A stretch of DNA of 64,000 nt from Gemmobacter caeruleus (GTDB lineage: Bacteria > Pseudomonadota > Alphaproteobacteria > Rhodobacterales > Rhodobacteraceae): contig NZ_VKKX01000022.1 of the NCBI RefSeq assembly GCF_008271655.1, positions 434,001-498,000 on the forward strand. Direction: 5' to 3'. Of this stretch, positions 43,011 through 52,249 are shown piece by piece; the first letter of the stretch is position 1, and each line of letters begins with the position of its first letter. The position numbers and the translations under genes are program-made. The notes under the pieces are model-generated. The model was not told where the DNA came from. It did not search any database and worked only from the letters and a program-made list of their open reading frames with translations.

Positions 43011-43349
43011 GTGAGCGAACTGGTGGTGAAGGCGGCCTATGCCAGCGTGACCGAGGTCGAGGGCGAGGGCTTTGTCGGCTTTGTCGATGCGCGCGAGGAA
43101 AATTATGCCCTGTTCCGGCAGCCGCTGGCCGGTGGCCCGGTCTGGTTCGAGGTGAATGACGAGGATTTCGGCGCCGAAGACGCCATCGCCGCGCTGGCGC
43201 TGGCAGAGGGCAGCCTGACCGTCACCCTGCGCCCCGAGCGTATCGGCCGCTTTGGCTATGCCAGCCGCGTGGCGATCCGCCTGAAATCCTGCGATGGGGC
43301 CGAACCCGCCCTGGCACGGCTGCGCGCCATGGGCTTGCTCGCGCCCTGA
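43011..43349 (+). CDS. Imm10-like small protein
   Basis: A 112-residue cytosolic protein starting at a GTG (MSELVVKAAYASVTEVEG) with GGAGGCG ahead. The central run EENYALFRQPLAGGPVWFEV, then NDEDFGAEDAI and LALAEGSLTVTLRPE, resembles the immunity protein 10 fold (strand-rich, with YLxxQR and EYNDQ-type motifs). No toxin gene is adjacent, so it may be an orphan immunity or a housekeeping relative. It converges on hemC, with 4 bases between the stops. The family call rests on pattern recall only. Confidence 0.6.
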   Translation: MSELVVKAAYASVTEVEGEGFVGFVDAREENYALFRQPLAGGPVWFEVNDEDFGAEDAIAALALAEGSLTVTLRPERIGRFGYASRVAIRLKSCDGAEPALARLRAMGLLAP

Positions 43350-43353
43350 TCCC

Positions 43354-44298
43354 TCAGCGCCAGTCGAAGAACCCCTTGGGCGCCTGCCCCAGCAGATCGC
43401 GCGCCAGCGCGGTGCCAAGCGCCGCGCCTTCGGCCACCGGGCCGCGCAACTCGCCCGCGATGACCTCTGACCCGTCGGGGCGCAGGATCTCGCCGCGCAG
43501 CCAGATCGTGTCGCCCTCCAGCAGGGCCAGCCCGGCAATCGGCGTTTCGCAAGACCCGTCCAGCGCCGCCAGATAGGCGCGCTCGGCCGCCAGACGCAGG
43601 CCGGTGTCGCGGTGATGGATCGCGGCCAGCATCGCCTCGGCCCGGGCGTCAGCCTGCCGCCGTTCGATCCCGATGGCGCCCTGCGCGACGGCGGGCAGCA
43701 TCTCCTCCGGCGCGATGGCCGACCGGGCGACCTGCGCCATGCCCAGCCGGTTCAGCCCTGCCATGGCAAGGAACGTGGCCACCGCCACGCCGTCCTCAAG
43801 TTTTTTCATGCGGGTCTGGACGTTGCCGCGAAACTCCACCACCTCCAGATCGGGGCGGCGGGCCTTGAGCTGCGCGCGGCGGCGCAGGCTGGACGAGCCG
43901 ACCTTGGCGCCCTGCGGCAGATCGGCCAGCCGCGCGACATGCGGCGACACGAAGGCATCGCGCACATCCTCGCGCGGGAGATAGCAATCCAGCAGCAGCC
44001 CGTCGGGCTGGGCCACCGGCATGTCCTTCATCGAATGAACCGCGATGTCGATGCCGCCCGTCAGCAGCGCCTCTTCGATCTCTTTGGTGAACAGGCCCTT
44101 GCCGCCGATTTCCTTCAGCGGGCGGTCCAGCACGCGGTCGCCAGTGGTCTTGATCACCACGATCTCGAAGGCCGTCTCGGGCAGGTCAAAGGCCGCCATC
44201 AGGCGGGCGCGCGTCTCATGGGCCTGGGCCAGCGCCAGCGGCGAACCGCGGGTGCCGATCTTGAGCGGTTCGGCGGGGGTGGGAAGCGTGCTTGTCAT
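43354..44298 (-). CDS. hemC: Hydroxymethylbilane synthase (porphobilinogen deaminase)
   Basis: A 314-residue enzyme that polymerises four porphobilinogen units in haem synthesis. N-terminal IGTRGSPLALAQAHETRARL, substrate-site GGKGLFTKEIEEALL and AVHSMKDMP, RSSLRRR-type motif (GSSSLRRRAQLKARRPDL) and the dipyrromethane cofactor cysteine in DGSCETPIAGLALL are present. The open frame extends far upstream but the family starts at MTSTLPTPAEPLKIG. It is divergent from hemE, which acts two steps later. Confidence 0.97.
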   Translation of the reverse strand: MTSTLPTPAEPLKIGTRGSPLALAQAHETRARLMAAFDLPETAFEIVVIKTTGDRVLDRPLKEIGGKGLFTKEIEEALLTGGIDIAVHSMKDMPVAQPDGLLLDCYLPREDVRDAFVSPHVARLADLPQGAKVGSSSLRRRAQLKARRPDLEVVEFRGNVQTRMKKLEDGVAVATFLAMAGLNRLGMAQVARSAIAPEEMLPAVAQGAIGIERRQADARAEAMLAAIHHRDTGLRLAAERAYLAALDGSCETPIAGLALLEGDTIWLRGEILRPDGSEVIAGELRGPVAEGAALGTALARDLLGQAPKGFFDWR

Positions 44299-44430
44299 GG
44301 CGAAAGCCTTAGCGCGCGGCCCGGTTTCTTGCAATGGCGACACCCTGCCGCGCCCCCCTTTCGGCCACGGCCCGCTTGACTTCCGGCCCCCAGCGCGCAA
44401 GTCAGGGGCAAGCCAGAAAAGGGTGCCCCG

Positions 44431-45462
44431 ATGACCGACAAGCTGATCCTGCGCGCGCTGAAAGGCGAAACCCTGCCCACGCCGCCGATCTGGATGATGC
44501 GGCAGGCGGGGCGCTATCTGCCGGAATACCGCGCGACGCGGGCGCAGGCGGGTGATTTTCTCAAGCTGTGCTACAACCCGGAACTGGCGGCCGAGGTGAC
44601 CTTGCAGCCGATCCGCCGCTACGGGTTTGACGCAGCGATCCTGTTTGCCGATATCCTGCTGATCTGTCAGGCGCTTGGCGCCGATCTGTGGTTCGAGACC
44701 GGCGAGGGGCCGCGCCTTTCGACCATCACCACCGGGGCGGAGCTTGCGGGCCTGAAACCCGCCCATGCCATCCATGACCGCCTGTCGCCGGTCTATGAAA
44801 CCGTGCGGCGGCTGGCGCGCGACCTGCCCAGCGAAACCACGCTGATCGGTTTCGCCGGTGCGCCCTGGACGGTGGCGACCTACATGATCGCCGGCCGCGG
44901 CACCAGGGATCAGGGGCCGGCCCATACGCTGAAGGCCGCCGACCGCGCGACATTTCAGTGGCTGATCGACCTGATCACCGAAGCGACGATCGACTATCTG
45001 TCGGAACAGGTGAAAGCCGGCGCCGAGGTGGTGAAGCTGTTCGACAGCTGGGCCGGCAGCCTCAAGGGCGATGATTTCACCGATTTCGCGGTGAAACCCG
45101 CCGCCCGCATCATCGCAGAACTGAAATCGCGCCACCCCGGCCTGCCGATCATCGCCTTCCCGCGCGAGGCGGGCGAGGGCTATATCGGTTTCGCCCGCGC
45201 GACCGGCGCCGATTGCGTGGCGCTTGACAATTCCGTCACGCCGGAATGGGCGGCGGCGCATGTGCAGGTGGATGGCTGCGTGCAGGGCAACCTCGCCCCC
45301 GGCCATATGGTGACGGGCGGCGAGGCGCTGGTGCGCGAAACCCGCCATGTGGTCGAGGCGTTCCGCAAGGGCCCGCATATCTTCAACCTCGGCCATGGCA
45401 TCACCCCCGATGCCGACCCCGAGAATGTGCGGCTGATGATCGACACCATTCGCGGGGCGTAA
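44431..45462 (+). CDS. hemE: Uroporphyrinogen decarboxylase
   Basis: A 343-residue enzyme decarboxylating uroporphyrinogen III to coproporphyrinogen III. The signature [17 protein letters not shown] is at residues 19-35; [36 protein letters not shown] and the C-terminal [16 protein letters not shown] are also conserved. It is 4 bases ahead of a DMT transporter gene on the same strand, so the two are likely co-transcribed. Confidence 0.97.
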   Translation: MTDKLILRALKGETLPTPPIWMMRQAGRYLPEYRATRAQAGDFLKLCYNPELAAEVTLQPIRRYGFDAAILFADILLICQALGADLWFETGEGPRLSTITTGAELAGLKPAHAIHDRLSPVYETVRRLARDLPSETTLIGFAGAPWTVATYMIAGRGTRDQGPAHTLKAADRATFQWLIDLITEATIDYLSEQVKAGAEVVKLFDSWAGSLKGDDFTDFAVKPAARIIAELKSRHPGLPIIAFPREAGEGYIGFARATGADCVALDNSVTPEWAAAHVQVDGCVQGNLAPGHMVTGGEALVRETRHVVEAFRKGPHIFNLGHGITPDADPENVRLMIDTIRGA

Positions 45463-45466
45463 GGCG

Positions 45467-46369
45467 ATGGCGCTGCCGCTCTGGGCCTGGGCCGGGCTGG
45501 CGGCGGCACTGGCACAGACCGGGCGCAATGCTGCGCAATCGGGGCTGACCGCGCGCCTGGGCACGCTGGGCGCGACCAATGTGCGCTTCCTGTTCGGGCT
45601 GCCCTTCGCGGCGCTGTTCCTCTGGCTCGGGCTGCTCTGGACCGGCGAGACGATGCCGGCGCTGACACCGCGCGCCATCGGGTTTACCGCCATGGGCGCG
45701 CTGGCGCAGATCGCTGCGACGGCACTGATGTTGCAGGTGATGCGCATCGAAGGTTTCGGCATCACGACCGCCTGGTTGAAGGTCGAACCCGTGCTGGTGG
45801 CACTGGTCGGCTGGGCGGTGCTGGGCGACCCGCTGACCCTGCCGATGCTGGGCGCGATCGGCGTCGCGGTGGTGGGGGTGCTGATCCTGACGCTGAAACC
45901 GGGGCTGGGCCGCGCCATGTTGACGGGGCTTGGCCCGGCGGCCATGGGGCTGCTGGCGGGGCTGGCCTTCGGCATGGCCGCCATCGGCTTTCGCGGCGGC
46001 ATCACCGCCCTGCCCGAGGGGGGCTTTCTGATCCGGTCGCTGACCGCGCTGGTGCTGTCGCTGGCGATTCAGACCGCGGTGCTGGGCCTGTGGCTGGCGT
46101 GGCGCGATCGCCCGGCGCTGACGGGATGCCTGCGCGAATGGCGGCCTTCGCTGGCGGCGGGGTTTCTGGGGGCGCTGGCCTCGGCCTTCTGGTTCATTGC
46201 CTTTTCGCTGACCTCGGCGGCAAATGTGCGCACGCTGGCGCTGGTCGAGGTGGTCTTTGCACTGGCCGTCGCGCGGCTTGCCTTCCGCCAGCATGTGACC
46301 CCGCGTCAGATGACGGGCATTGGCGTGCTGATGCTGGGCGTGGCGCTGCTGATGCGCCTGGCCCCCTGA
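45467..46369 (+). CDS. DMT superfamily (EamA) transporter downstream of hemE
   Basis: A 300-residue membrane protein with about ten hydrophobic helices in two EamA repeats (WAGLAAALAQTGRNAAQSGL at the start, GLLAGLAFGMAAIGFRGGI in the middle, QMTGIGVLMLGVALLMRLAP at the end). The substrate is unknown. It differs from the 8.7-kb DMT gene in sequence. Its 4-base distance from hemE suggests shared expression; a porphyrin-related substrate would be speculation. Confidence 0.88.
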   Translation: MALPLWAWAGLAAALAQTGRNAAQSGLTARLGTLGATNVRFLFGLPFAALFLWLGLLWTGETMPALTPRAIGFTAMGALAQIAATALMLQVMRIEGFGITTAWLKVEPVLVALVGWAVLGDPLTLPMLGAIGVAVVGVLILTLKPGLGRAMLTGLGPAAMGLLAGLAFGMAAIGFRGGITALPEGGFLIRSLTALVLSLAIQTAVLGLWLAWRDRPALTGCLREWRPSLAAGFLGALASAFWFIAFSLTSAANVRTLALVEVVFALAVARLAFRQHVTPRQMTGIGVLMLGVALLMRLAP

Positions 46370-46470
46370 AACACGATCACAATTCAGGTCAGTCTTGTTG
46401 ACTTGTTTCGCAACCCGGCGCAACCTCCGCTCCGATTTGCGTCAGTCGAGTCGCATCAGGGGAGGATGCA

Positions 46471-47676
46471 ATGCAGTGGACCGATGTGCTGGCCAGCCGC
46501 AGCACAAGAATGAAGGCGTCTGAAATCCGGGAGCTGCTCAAGCTGCTGGATCAGCCCGACATCATCTCTTTCGCGGGCGGCATTCCCGACCCCGCCCTGT
46601 TCCCGGCCGATGATTTCGCCCGTGCCTTTGCCGATGTGATGGCCGATGGCCAGGCCGCCGCCGCGCTGCAATATTCCGTCTCCGAAGGCTACAAGCCGCT
46701 GCGCGACTGGATCGCGGCCGAGATGGGCAAGATCGGCATCCCCTGCGATGCCGACAACATCCTGATCACCTCCGGGTCGCAACAGGCGCTGGATTATCTG
46801 GGCAAACTGATGATTTCGCCCGGCGATACGGTGATGCTGGGCTGGCCCACCTATCTGGGCGCGCTTGGCGCCTATAACGCCTATGAGCCGCGCTATCTGC
46901 GGCTGGATCCTTTCTCCAACGCCGATCCGGCGGCGGTGCAGGCCGAGGCAGAGGCCGCGGGCGGGCGGGTGAAATTCGCCTATCTTTCCGCCGATTTCTG
47001 CAACCCGACCGGCGAGACGATCAGCCGCGCCGGGCGCGAGGCGCTGCTCGATCAGGCCGCGGCGCTTGGCATCGCGATTGTCGAGGATGCTGCCTATCAG
47101 TCGCTGCGCTATGACGGCGAGGCGGTGCCGCCGATCCTTGCGCTCGACATCGCGCGCTCGGGCGGGATCGAACAGACCCGGACGATCTATTGCGGCTCGT
47201 TCTCCAAGACGCTGGCGCCGGGCCTGCGCGTAGGCTGGGTCTGCGCCGCGAAAGAGGTGATCGGCCGGCTGGTGCTGATGAAACAGGCGGCCGACCTGCA
47301 TTCCGCAACCATGAGCCAGATGGTCACGCATCGCGTGGCGGCGGCGCGGTTCGACGATCACGTCGCCAGGCTGCGCGCCACCTATGGCGCCCGGCGCGAC
47401 CGGATGCTGGCGGCGCTCGCGCGCGAAATGCCCGAGGGCGTGCGCTTTACCCGGCCCGAAGGCGGCATGTTCGTCTGGCTGACCCTGCCCGAAGGCATGG
47501 ACGGCGCCGCGCTGCTGGCGCGTGCCATTGCCGAACAGCGTGTGGCCTTCGTGCCGGGGGGCGCGTTCTTTGCCGATGGATCGAACCGCAACACGCTGCG
47601 GCTGTCCTTTTCCTGCGCGTCGGAGGCGCAGATAGATGAGGGCATCGCCCGGCTGGGGCGGCTGTTGCGCGACTAA
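46471..47676 (+). CDS. PLP-dependent class I/II aminotransferase (2-aminoadipate/MocR-less type)
   Basis: A 401-residue fold-type I aminotransferase. Key segments are ISFAGGIPDPALFPADDF at the N terminus, TSGSQQALDYLGKLMISPGD, the LSADFCNPTG loop, the PLP-binding lysine in CGSFSKTLAPGLRVGW and the C-terminal arginine in TLRLSFSCAS. It resembles LysN/2-aminoadipate and valine-pyruvate type enzymes, so the amino acid substrate is uncertain. GGGGAGG precedes the ATG. It stands alone, with a bidirectional terminator toward ccoS. Confidence 0.9.
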   Translation: MQWTDVLASRSTRMKASEIRELLKLLDQPDIISFAGGIPDPALFPADDFARAFADVMADGQAAAALQYSVSEGYKPLRDWIAAEMGKIGIPCDADNILITSGSQQALDYLGKLMISPGDTVMLGWPTYLGALGAYNAYEPRYLRLDPFSNADPAAVQAEAEAAGGRVKFAYLSADFCNPTGETISRAGREALLDQAAALGIAIVEDAAYQSLRYDGEAVPPILALDIARSGGIEQTRTIYCGSFSKTLAPGLRVGWVCAAKEVIGRLVLMKQAADLHSATMSQMVTHRVAAARFDDHVARLRATYGARRDRMLAALAREMPEGVRFTRPEGGMFVWLTLPEGMDGAALLARAIAEQRVAFVPGGAFFADGSNRNTLRLSFSCASEAQIDEGIARLGRLLRD

Positions 47677-47680
47677 GGAA

Positions 47681-47702
47681 AAGGGGGCCGCGTGGCCCCC
47701 TT
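47681..47702. terminator. Bidirectional terminator between the aminotransferase and ccoS
   Basis: Perfect 9-bp stem AAGGGGGCC / GGCCCCCTT with a 4-nt loop; it overlaps the ccoS stop codon on the other strand. Confidence 0.65.
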
Positions 47703-47859
47703 AGCGTTTCGGATGGTCGTCGTAATCGCGGGTCAGGATACGGTTCGCATCGCCCTGCGGATCGTCGAACTGGCCGCGCTTCAACGCCCAGAAAAATGCC
47801 ACAAGCCCGATGCCGCCCAGAAACAGCGAGACAGGAATGAGGATGGTCAGGATTTCCAT
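47701..47859 (-). CDS. ccoS: cbb3 oxidase assembly protein CcoS
   Basis: A 52-residue single-pass membrane protein: MEILTILIPVSLFLGGIGLV followed by AFFWALKRGQFDDPQGDANR, the standard CcoS pattern. It is needed for cofactor insertion (haem b and CuB) into CcoN. Its ATG shares a base with the ccoI stop, completing a ccoGHIS operon. Confidence 0.95.
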   Translation of the reverse strand: MEILTILIPVSLFLGGIGLVAFFWALKRGQFDDPQGDANRILTRDYDDHPKR

Positions 47860-50078
47860 TATTTCAGCCTCAGCGCGTTCAGCGTGACCGAGATCGACGA
47901 CAGCGACATGGCCAGCGCCGCCGCCAGCGGGGTGGCGGCCCCGACCAGCGCCAAAGGCACGGCAACCACGTTGTAAAGTGCCGAAATCGCAAAGTTTTCC
48001 TTGATGCGGCGGCTGGATTGCCGGGCAATGCGCAGGGCGTCGGCGATCGGCGCCATGTCCTGCCCCAGCAGCACGATATCCGAGGCCGTGCGCGCCGCGT
48101 CCAGCGCCGAGGCCGGCGAGATGGACACATGAGCCGCCGCCAGCGCGGCGGTGTCGTTCAGCCCGTCGCCCACCATCAGCACCCGATGGCCCTGCGCCGT
48201 CAGATCGGCCACCAGCGCGGCCTTTTCGGCCGGCAGCACCCCCGCGCGCCAATCGGTGATGCCCAGCTTTTCGGCCAGTGCCGCCACCGCGCCGGGCGTA
48301 TCGCCCGAAACCAGCCGGATCGCCTTGCCCTGCGCGCGCAGGGCGCCCACGGCCTCGGCCGCGCCGGGGCGCAGGCGGTCGGTAAAGGTAAAGGGCCGCG
48401 CCGCGACTTCGCCGGTGCAAAGCCAGGTGGCCGTCACGCCCGGGTCACGATCCGCGCCGCACCAACCGGCACGGCCCAGCCGCACGACCTGCCCGCGCCA
48501 CCGCCCTTCGACGCCGTAGCCCGGCACCTCTTGCAGGTCGCTGACCGGCGCGGGGTGCAACCCCGCCGCCCGGGCCGCCTGCGCCAGCGCGAGCGCCAGC
48601 GGATGCGACGACGCCTCGGCCAGGGCCAGCGCCACTTCGGCGGCCTGACGCGGGTGGTCGCCCAGATTGGTCAGTTCGGGCGTGCCGAGCGTCAGCGTGC
48701 CGGTCTTGTCGAAGACGACGGTATCCACCTCGGCCAGGCGCTCCAGCGCGGTGCCATGCTTGATGAGCAGCCCCTTGCGGAACAGCTTGCCGCTGGCCGC
48801 CGTCACCACCGCCGGCACCGCAAGGCCAAGCGCGCAGGGGCAGGTGATGATCAGCACCGCCGCCGAGATGTTGACCGCATAGCGCAGATCGCCCCCGGTC
48901 GCCCACATCCAGTAGCCAAAGGCGCTGAAGGACAGCAGATGCACCAGCGGCGAATAGGCGCGCGAGGCACGTTCGGCGAGGCTGGTGTAACGGGTCTTGG
49001 CGCTTTCGGCCACGGCGACCAGATCGGCCATGCGGTGCAGGCTGGAATCGCGCCCCGCCGCCGTGACCCGCAGGGTGAGCGGGCCGGTCAGGTTGACCTC
49101 GCCCGCGCTGACGCGGGTATCGGGGCCGGCCCAGACCGGCAGGCTTTCCCCGGTCAGCAACGCGCGATCCACCTCGGAGGTGCCCTCGACCACCACGCCA
49201 TCGACCGGCATCCGCCCGCCGGGGCGCACGCGCACCAGATCGCCCACGGCCAGATCGGTGATCGACACGGTTTCCTCGCCCGCCGCGGTGATGCGCAGGG
49301 CGCGCGGCACCTCGAGCGCGGCCAGTTCCTCGGCCGCAGAACGCGCCACGGCACGGGTGCGGTGATCGAGATAGCGCCCCAGCAGCAGGAAGAACGCCAG
49401 CATCACCGCCGCATCGAAATAGGCGTGATGGCCGGAATGCAGGGTTTCGAACACCGAAATCGACGAGGCCAGGATCAGCGCCAGGCTGATCGGCACATCC
49501 ATGCCCAACCGCCCGGCACGCAGGCTGGCCCAGGCGGATTTGAAGAAGGGCTGGCCCGCGAAAACCACGGTCGGCAGCGCAATCGCCCCGGAAATCCAGT
49601 GGAACAGGTCGCGCGTCGCATCCCCTGCCCCGGACCAGACCGCAACAGAGAGCAGCATGACGTTCATCATGGAAAAGAACGCGACACCCAGCCGCATCAG
49701 CAGATCGCGGCCCTGGCGGTCGGTCTCGGTCGCGGAAAGCAGGCCCGCGTCCAGTTCATAGGCCTCATAGCCGGTGGCATTCAGCGCGGCGACCAGCGGC
49801 GCGGCCTCGACCCCCGGTTCGGCATCGACCGAAACCCGCTTCAGCGTCAGGTTCACCCGGGCCGAGCGCACGCCCGGCTGCCGCTCCAACGCCTGTTCCA
49901 CGGTCGAGATGCAGGCCGCGCAATGCGCCGTCGGAATCGACAGGACCAGCCGCGCATCGGCGGCCGCGCCCGCCCGGGCAAGCTGTTCGGCCGAAGGCGC
50001 CGCCACGCAGGCCGGACAGGCCGAGGCCATCAGCCTGCCCTCCTCCTCCTGCACGGGAATGCGCTCTGCGAGGGTCAT
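47859..50078 (-). CDS. ccoI: Copper-exporting P1B ATPase for cbb3 assembly (CcoI/FixI)
   Basis: A 739-residue P-type ATPase. The N terminus carries a cysteine-rich segment (SACPACVAAP) and a heavy-metal-associated domain (PTAHCAACISTVEQAL). The membrane metal site is CPC in TCPCALGLAVPAV, the phosphorylated aspartate is in VFDKTGTLTLG, and the hinge is MVGDGLNDTAAL. Members of this class move copper to the periplasm for CcoN assembly rather than for detoxification. It lies between ccoH and ccoS. Confidence 0.96.
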   Translation of the reverse strand: MTLAERIPVQEEEGRLMASACPACVAAPSAEQLARAGAAADARLVLSIPTAHCAACISTVEQALERQPGVRSARVNLTLKRVSVDAEPGVEAAPLVAALNATGYEAYELDAGLLSATETDRQGRDLLMRLGVAFFSMMNVMLLSVAVWSGAGDATRDLFHWISGAIALPTVVFAGQPFFKSAWASLRAGRLGMDVPISLALILASSISVFETLHSGHHAYFDAAVMLAFFLLLGRYLDHRTRAVARSAAEELAALEVPRALRITAAGEETVSITDLAVGDLVRVRPGGRMPVDGVVVEGTSEVDRALLTGESLPVWAGPDTRVSAGEVNLTGPLTLRVTAAGRDSSLHRMADLVAVAESAKTRYTSLAERASRAYSPLVHLLSFSAFGYWMWATGGDLRYAVNISAAVLIITCPCALGLAVPAVVTAASGKLFRKGLLIKHGTALERLAEVDTVVFDKTGTLTLGTPELTNLGDHPRQAAEVALALAEASSHPLALALAQAARAAGLHPAPVSDLQEVPGYGVEGRWRGQVVRLGRAGWCGADRDPGVTATWLCTGEVAARPFTFTDRLRPGAAEAVGALRAQGKAIRLVSGDTPGAVAALAEKLGITDWRAGVLPAEKAALVADLTAQGHRVLMVGDGLNDTAALAAAHVSISPASALDAARTASDIVLLGQDMAPIADALRIARQSSRRIKENFAISALYNVVAVPLALVGAATPLAAALAMSLSSISVTLNALRLK

Positions 50079-50081
50079 GGT

Positions 50082-50537
50082 TCAGCCTTTCACGAACAGA
50101 TCCAGCCGCTGCTGGAACAACGTGCCATCCGGGGCCTCGGCCTTGACATGCAGCATCCATTTGCCCGGGTCCAGCATGACCGGGGCGACAAAGCGCCCGG
50201 CCTCGCGGCGGAATTCAGGCCGCAGATCGGACGCGGCCGACGTGGTGCGCCCGAGCAGCACATCCAGATTGCGCAAATCGGCCGGCAGGCCCTGCGCATC
50301 GGTGAAGGTCAGCGTCAGCCCGCTGCCGGGCTGGTACTCCTCTTGCAGGGTCCAGCCCAGGGCCGACTGGGCATCGCGCGCGGCCTCGAATTCCTGTGAG
50401 GCGACGTAAGAATTTTCGACCTCCAGCCCCGGGAAGGTGGAAATGGCCTTGTAGGCCATCAGCACATTCACCCCGATGATCACCGCAAAGGCCCCGGCGG
50501 TGAAGACAAACACCTGACGACCCGTGATCTGCCCCAT
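50082..50537 (-). CDS. ccoH: FixH/CcoH cbb3 assembly protein
   Basis: A 151-residue membrane-anchored protein. One N-terminal helix (VFVFTAGAFAVIIGVNVLMA) is followed by the motif NSYVASQEFEAARDAQSALG and a beta-rich periplasmic domain, typical of FixH/CcoH. The start is either this ATG (MGQITGRQ) or one three codons upstream; the AGGAAAAGGA ribosome binding site is spaced better for the former. It is 3 bases ahead of ccoI. Confidence 0.93.
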   Translation of the reverse strand: MGQITGRQVFVFTAGAFAVIIGVNVLMAYKAISTFPGLEVENSYVASQEFEAARDAQSALGWTLQEEYQPGSGLTLTFTDAQGLPADLRNLDVLLGRTTSAASDLRPEFRREAGRFVAPVMLDPGKWMLHVKAEAPDGTLFQQRLDLFVKG

Positions 50538-50598
50538 GTCCTGCATTCCTTTTCCTGTCGGTCGCGGCGGGGGGCCTGGCGCCCGCCGCCCTGGGCCG

Positions 50599-52041
50599 TC
50601 ACTCGGCCTTGCCGTTGAATACCGTGTCGTGATGCACCCGCGCCTCCTTGCCCGAGGCGGGCGGCACTGCATCCATCACCCACAGGCGCACCTCGGTCCG
50701 TTCCGCATGGGCGGCCCCGCTATCGGGCGCGGCCTCAAGATACAGCCGGGTCGAGAGCGTGTCATTGGCCGGCACCGTCAGCACGTTATTCTCTGCCCCT
50801 TCCAGCCGCAGCGTCAGCCTTTCGCCGGCGGTCACGGTCACCGCGTAATCATGCGCCTCGCCGAGCTTGTTGCGCAAGCGGATGTCATAGGCATTGCGGA
50901 TCGTGCCATCGCTGAGCGTCACGAAAAGCGGGTTGCGGATTGGCGTCACGTTGATGTCGATATCCGAGCGCAGGAACAGCGCCACGATCAGCCCGACGCC
51001 GACCCCGGACCACAGCACGGTATAAAGCACGGTGCGCGGGCGGAAGATGTGTTTCCAGATCGGCCGGGGCGCCTGGCCCGCGCGTTCGCGGGTTTCATCG
51101 GTCAGCGCGATATAGTCGATCAGGCCGCGGGGCTTGCCGACCTTGTCCATCATGTCGTTGCAGGCGTCGATGCACAGGCCGCAGGTGATGCAGGCCATCT
51201 GCTGCCCGTTGCGGATGTCGATCCCCATCGGGCAGACGTTCACGCAGGCCATGCAGTCGATGCAATCGCCCAGCTGTTCGGCGCCTTCCTGCTTGCGATG
51301 CTTGCCGCGCGGCTCGCCCCGCCAGTCGCGATAGGCGATGGTCAGCGTGTCCTCGTCCATCATCGCGGCCTGGATGCGCGGCCATGGGCAGGCATAGATG
51401 CAGACCTGTTCGCGGAAGAACCCGCCAAACAGGAAGGTCGTCGCGGTCAGGATCAGGATGGTGGTATAGGCGATCGGATGGGCATTGCCGGTGACCAGAT
51501 CCCGGAGCAGCGTCGGCGCATCGGTGAAATAGAACACCCAGGCCCCGCCCGTCGCGACGGCGATCAGGAACCACAGCGTCCATTTCAGCGCGCGCTTGCG
51601 GATCTTTTCCGCATCCCATTTCTGGCGATAGAGGCGCAGCCGCGCATTGCGGTCGCCCTCGACCCAGCGTTCGACCAGAATCATCAGGTCGGTCCAGACG
51701 GTCTGCGGGCAGGCATAGCCGCACCAGACTCGCCCGGCGGCCGAGGTGAACAGGAACAGCCCCAACCCCGCCATGATCAGCAGCCCCGCGACGAAATAGA
51801 ATTCGTGCGGCCAGATCTCGATCATGAAGAAGAAAAAGCGCCGGTTCGCCATGTCCAGCAGGATCGCCTGATCCGGCAAGGCCGGCCCGCGATCCCAGCG
51901 AATCCAGGGGGCAAGGTAATATGCCCCCAGCATCAGGGCCATGAGCCACCATTTCAGCGTGCGAAAATTGCCCTTCACGCGCTTGGGGAAAACCGGCTCG
52001 CGCGCGGCATAAAGGGACGGTTCGGTATCTTGGCTGGACAC
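50599..52041 (-). CDS. ccoG: CcoG (RdxB/FixG) iron-sulfur membrane protein, cupric reductase of cbb3 assembly
   Basis: A 480-residue protein with several membrane helices, the cysteine motifs WCGYACPQTVWTD and CIYACPWPRIQAA, and two 4Fe-4S ferredoxin motifs (CIDCMACVNVCPMGID and CITCGLCIDACN). A C-terminal beta domain follows. Known CcoG proteins reduce Cu(II) for delivery to CcoN. The start is a GTG beginning MSSQDTEPSLYA with CGGAG eight bases ahead; the upstream frame has no support. An FNR box lies 71 bases upstream of the start. Confidence 0.94.
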   Translation of the reverse strand: MSSQDTEPSLYAAREPVFPKRVKGNFRTLKWWLMALMLGAYYLAPWIRWDRGPALPDQAILLDMANRRFFFFMIEIWPHEFYFVAGLLIMAGLGLFLFTSAAGRVWCGYACPQTVWTDLMILVERWVEGDRNARLRLYRQKWDAEKIRKRALKWTLWFLIAVATGGAWVFYFTDAPTLLRDLVTGNAHPIAYTTILILTATTFLFGGFFREQVCIYACPWPRIQAAMMDEDTLTIAYRDWRGEPRGKHRKQEGAEQLGDCIDCMACVNVCPMGIDIRNGQQMACITCGLCIDACNDMMDKVGKPRGLIDYIALTDETRERAGQAPRPIWKHIFRPRTVLYTVLWSGVGVGLIVALFLRSDIDINVTPIRNPLFVTLSDGTIRNAYDIRLRNKLGEAHDYAVTVTAGERLTLRLEGAENNVLTVPANDTLSTRLYLEAAPDSGAAHAERTEVRLWVMDAVPPASGKEARVHHDTVFNGKAE

Positions 52042-52111
52042 GGATAGGCTCCGGTTGACTCTCGTGCTTGCTCGTCTGGCGCAGGTATGGGGCGACGAAC
52101 GGACCCGCGCT

Positions 52112-52125
52112 TTGACCTGTATCAA
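52112..52125. promoter_or_regulatory. FNR box upstream of ccoG
   Basis: TTGAC-CTGT-ATCAA. A class II start would fall near 52077 on the minus strand, with CATACC as a -10-like sequence at the right distance. Confidence 0.8.
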
Positions 52126-52249
52126 AAATTGCATCGGCGATATATCTTCGCCATGCGTCATTTCGCGCCGGCCATGCTGCACGCGCAGGACCACTTTTTG
52201 ACCCGGACCCGTGCCGCTGACATGCTGCCCCGAGGGCAGGAGGACGGGC

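Noticed and set aside
43354-46005. 883-codon frame that includes hemC, suggesting a fusion
   Set aside because: The part upstream of 44298 is antisense to hemE and the DMT gene and shows no domain; HemC has a normal start at 44298.
48018-50399. 793-codon plus-strand frame opposite ccoI
   Set aside because: Antisense to a complete P-type ATPase; composition is that of a shadow frame.
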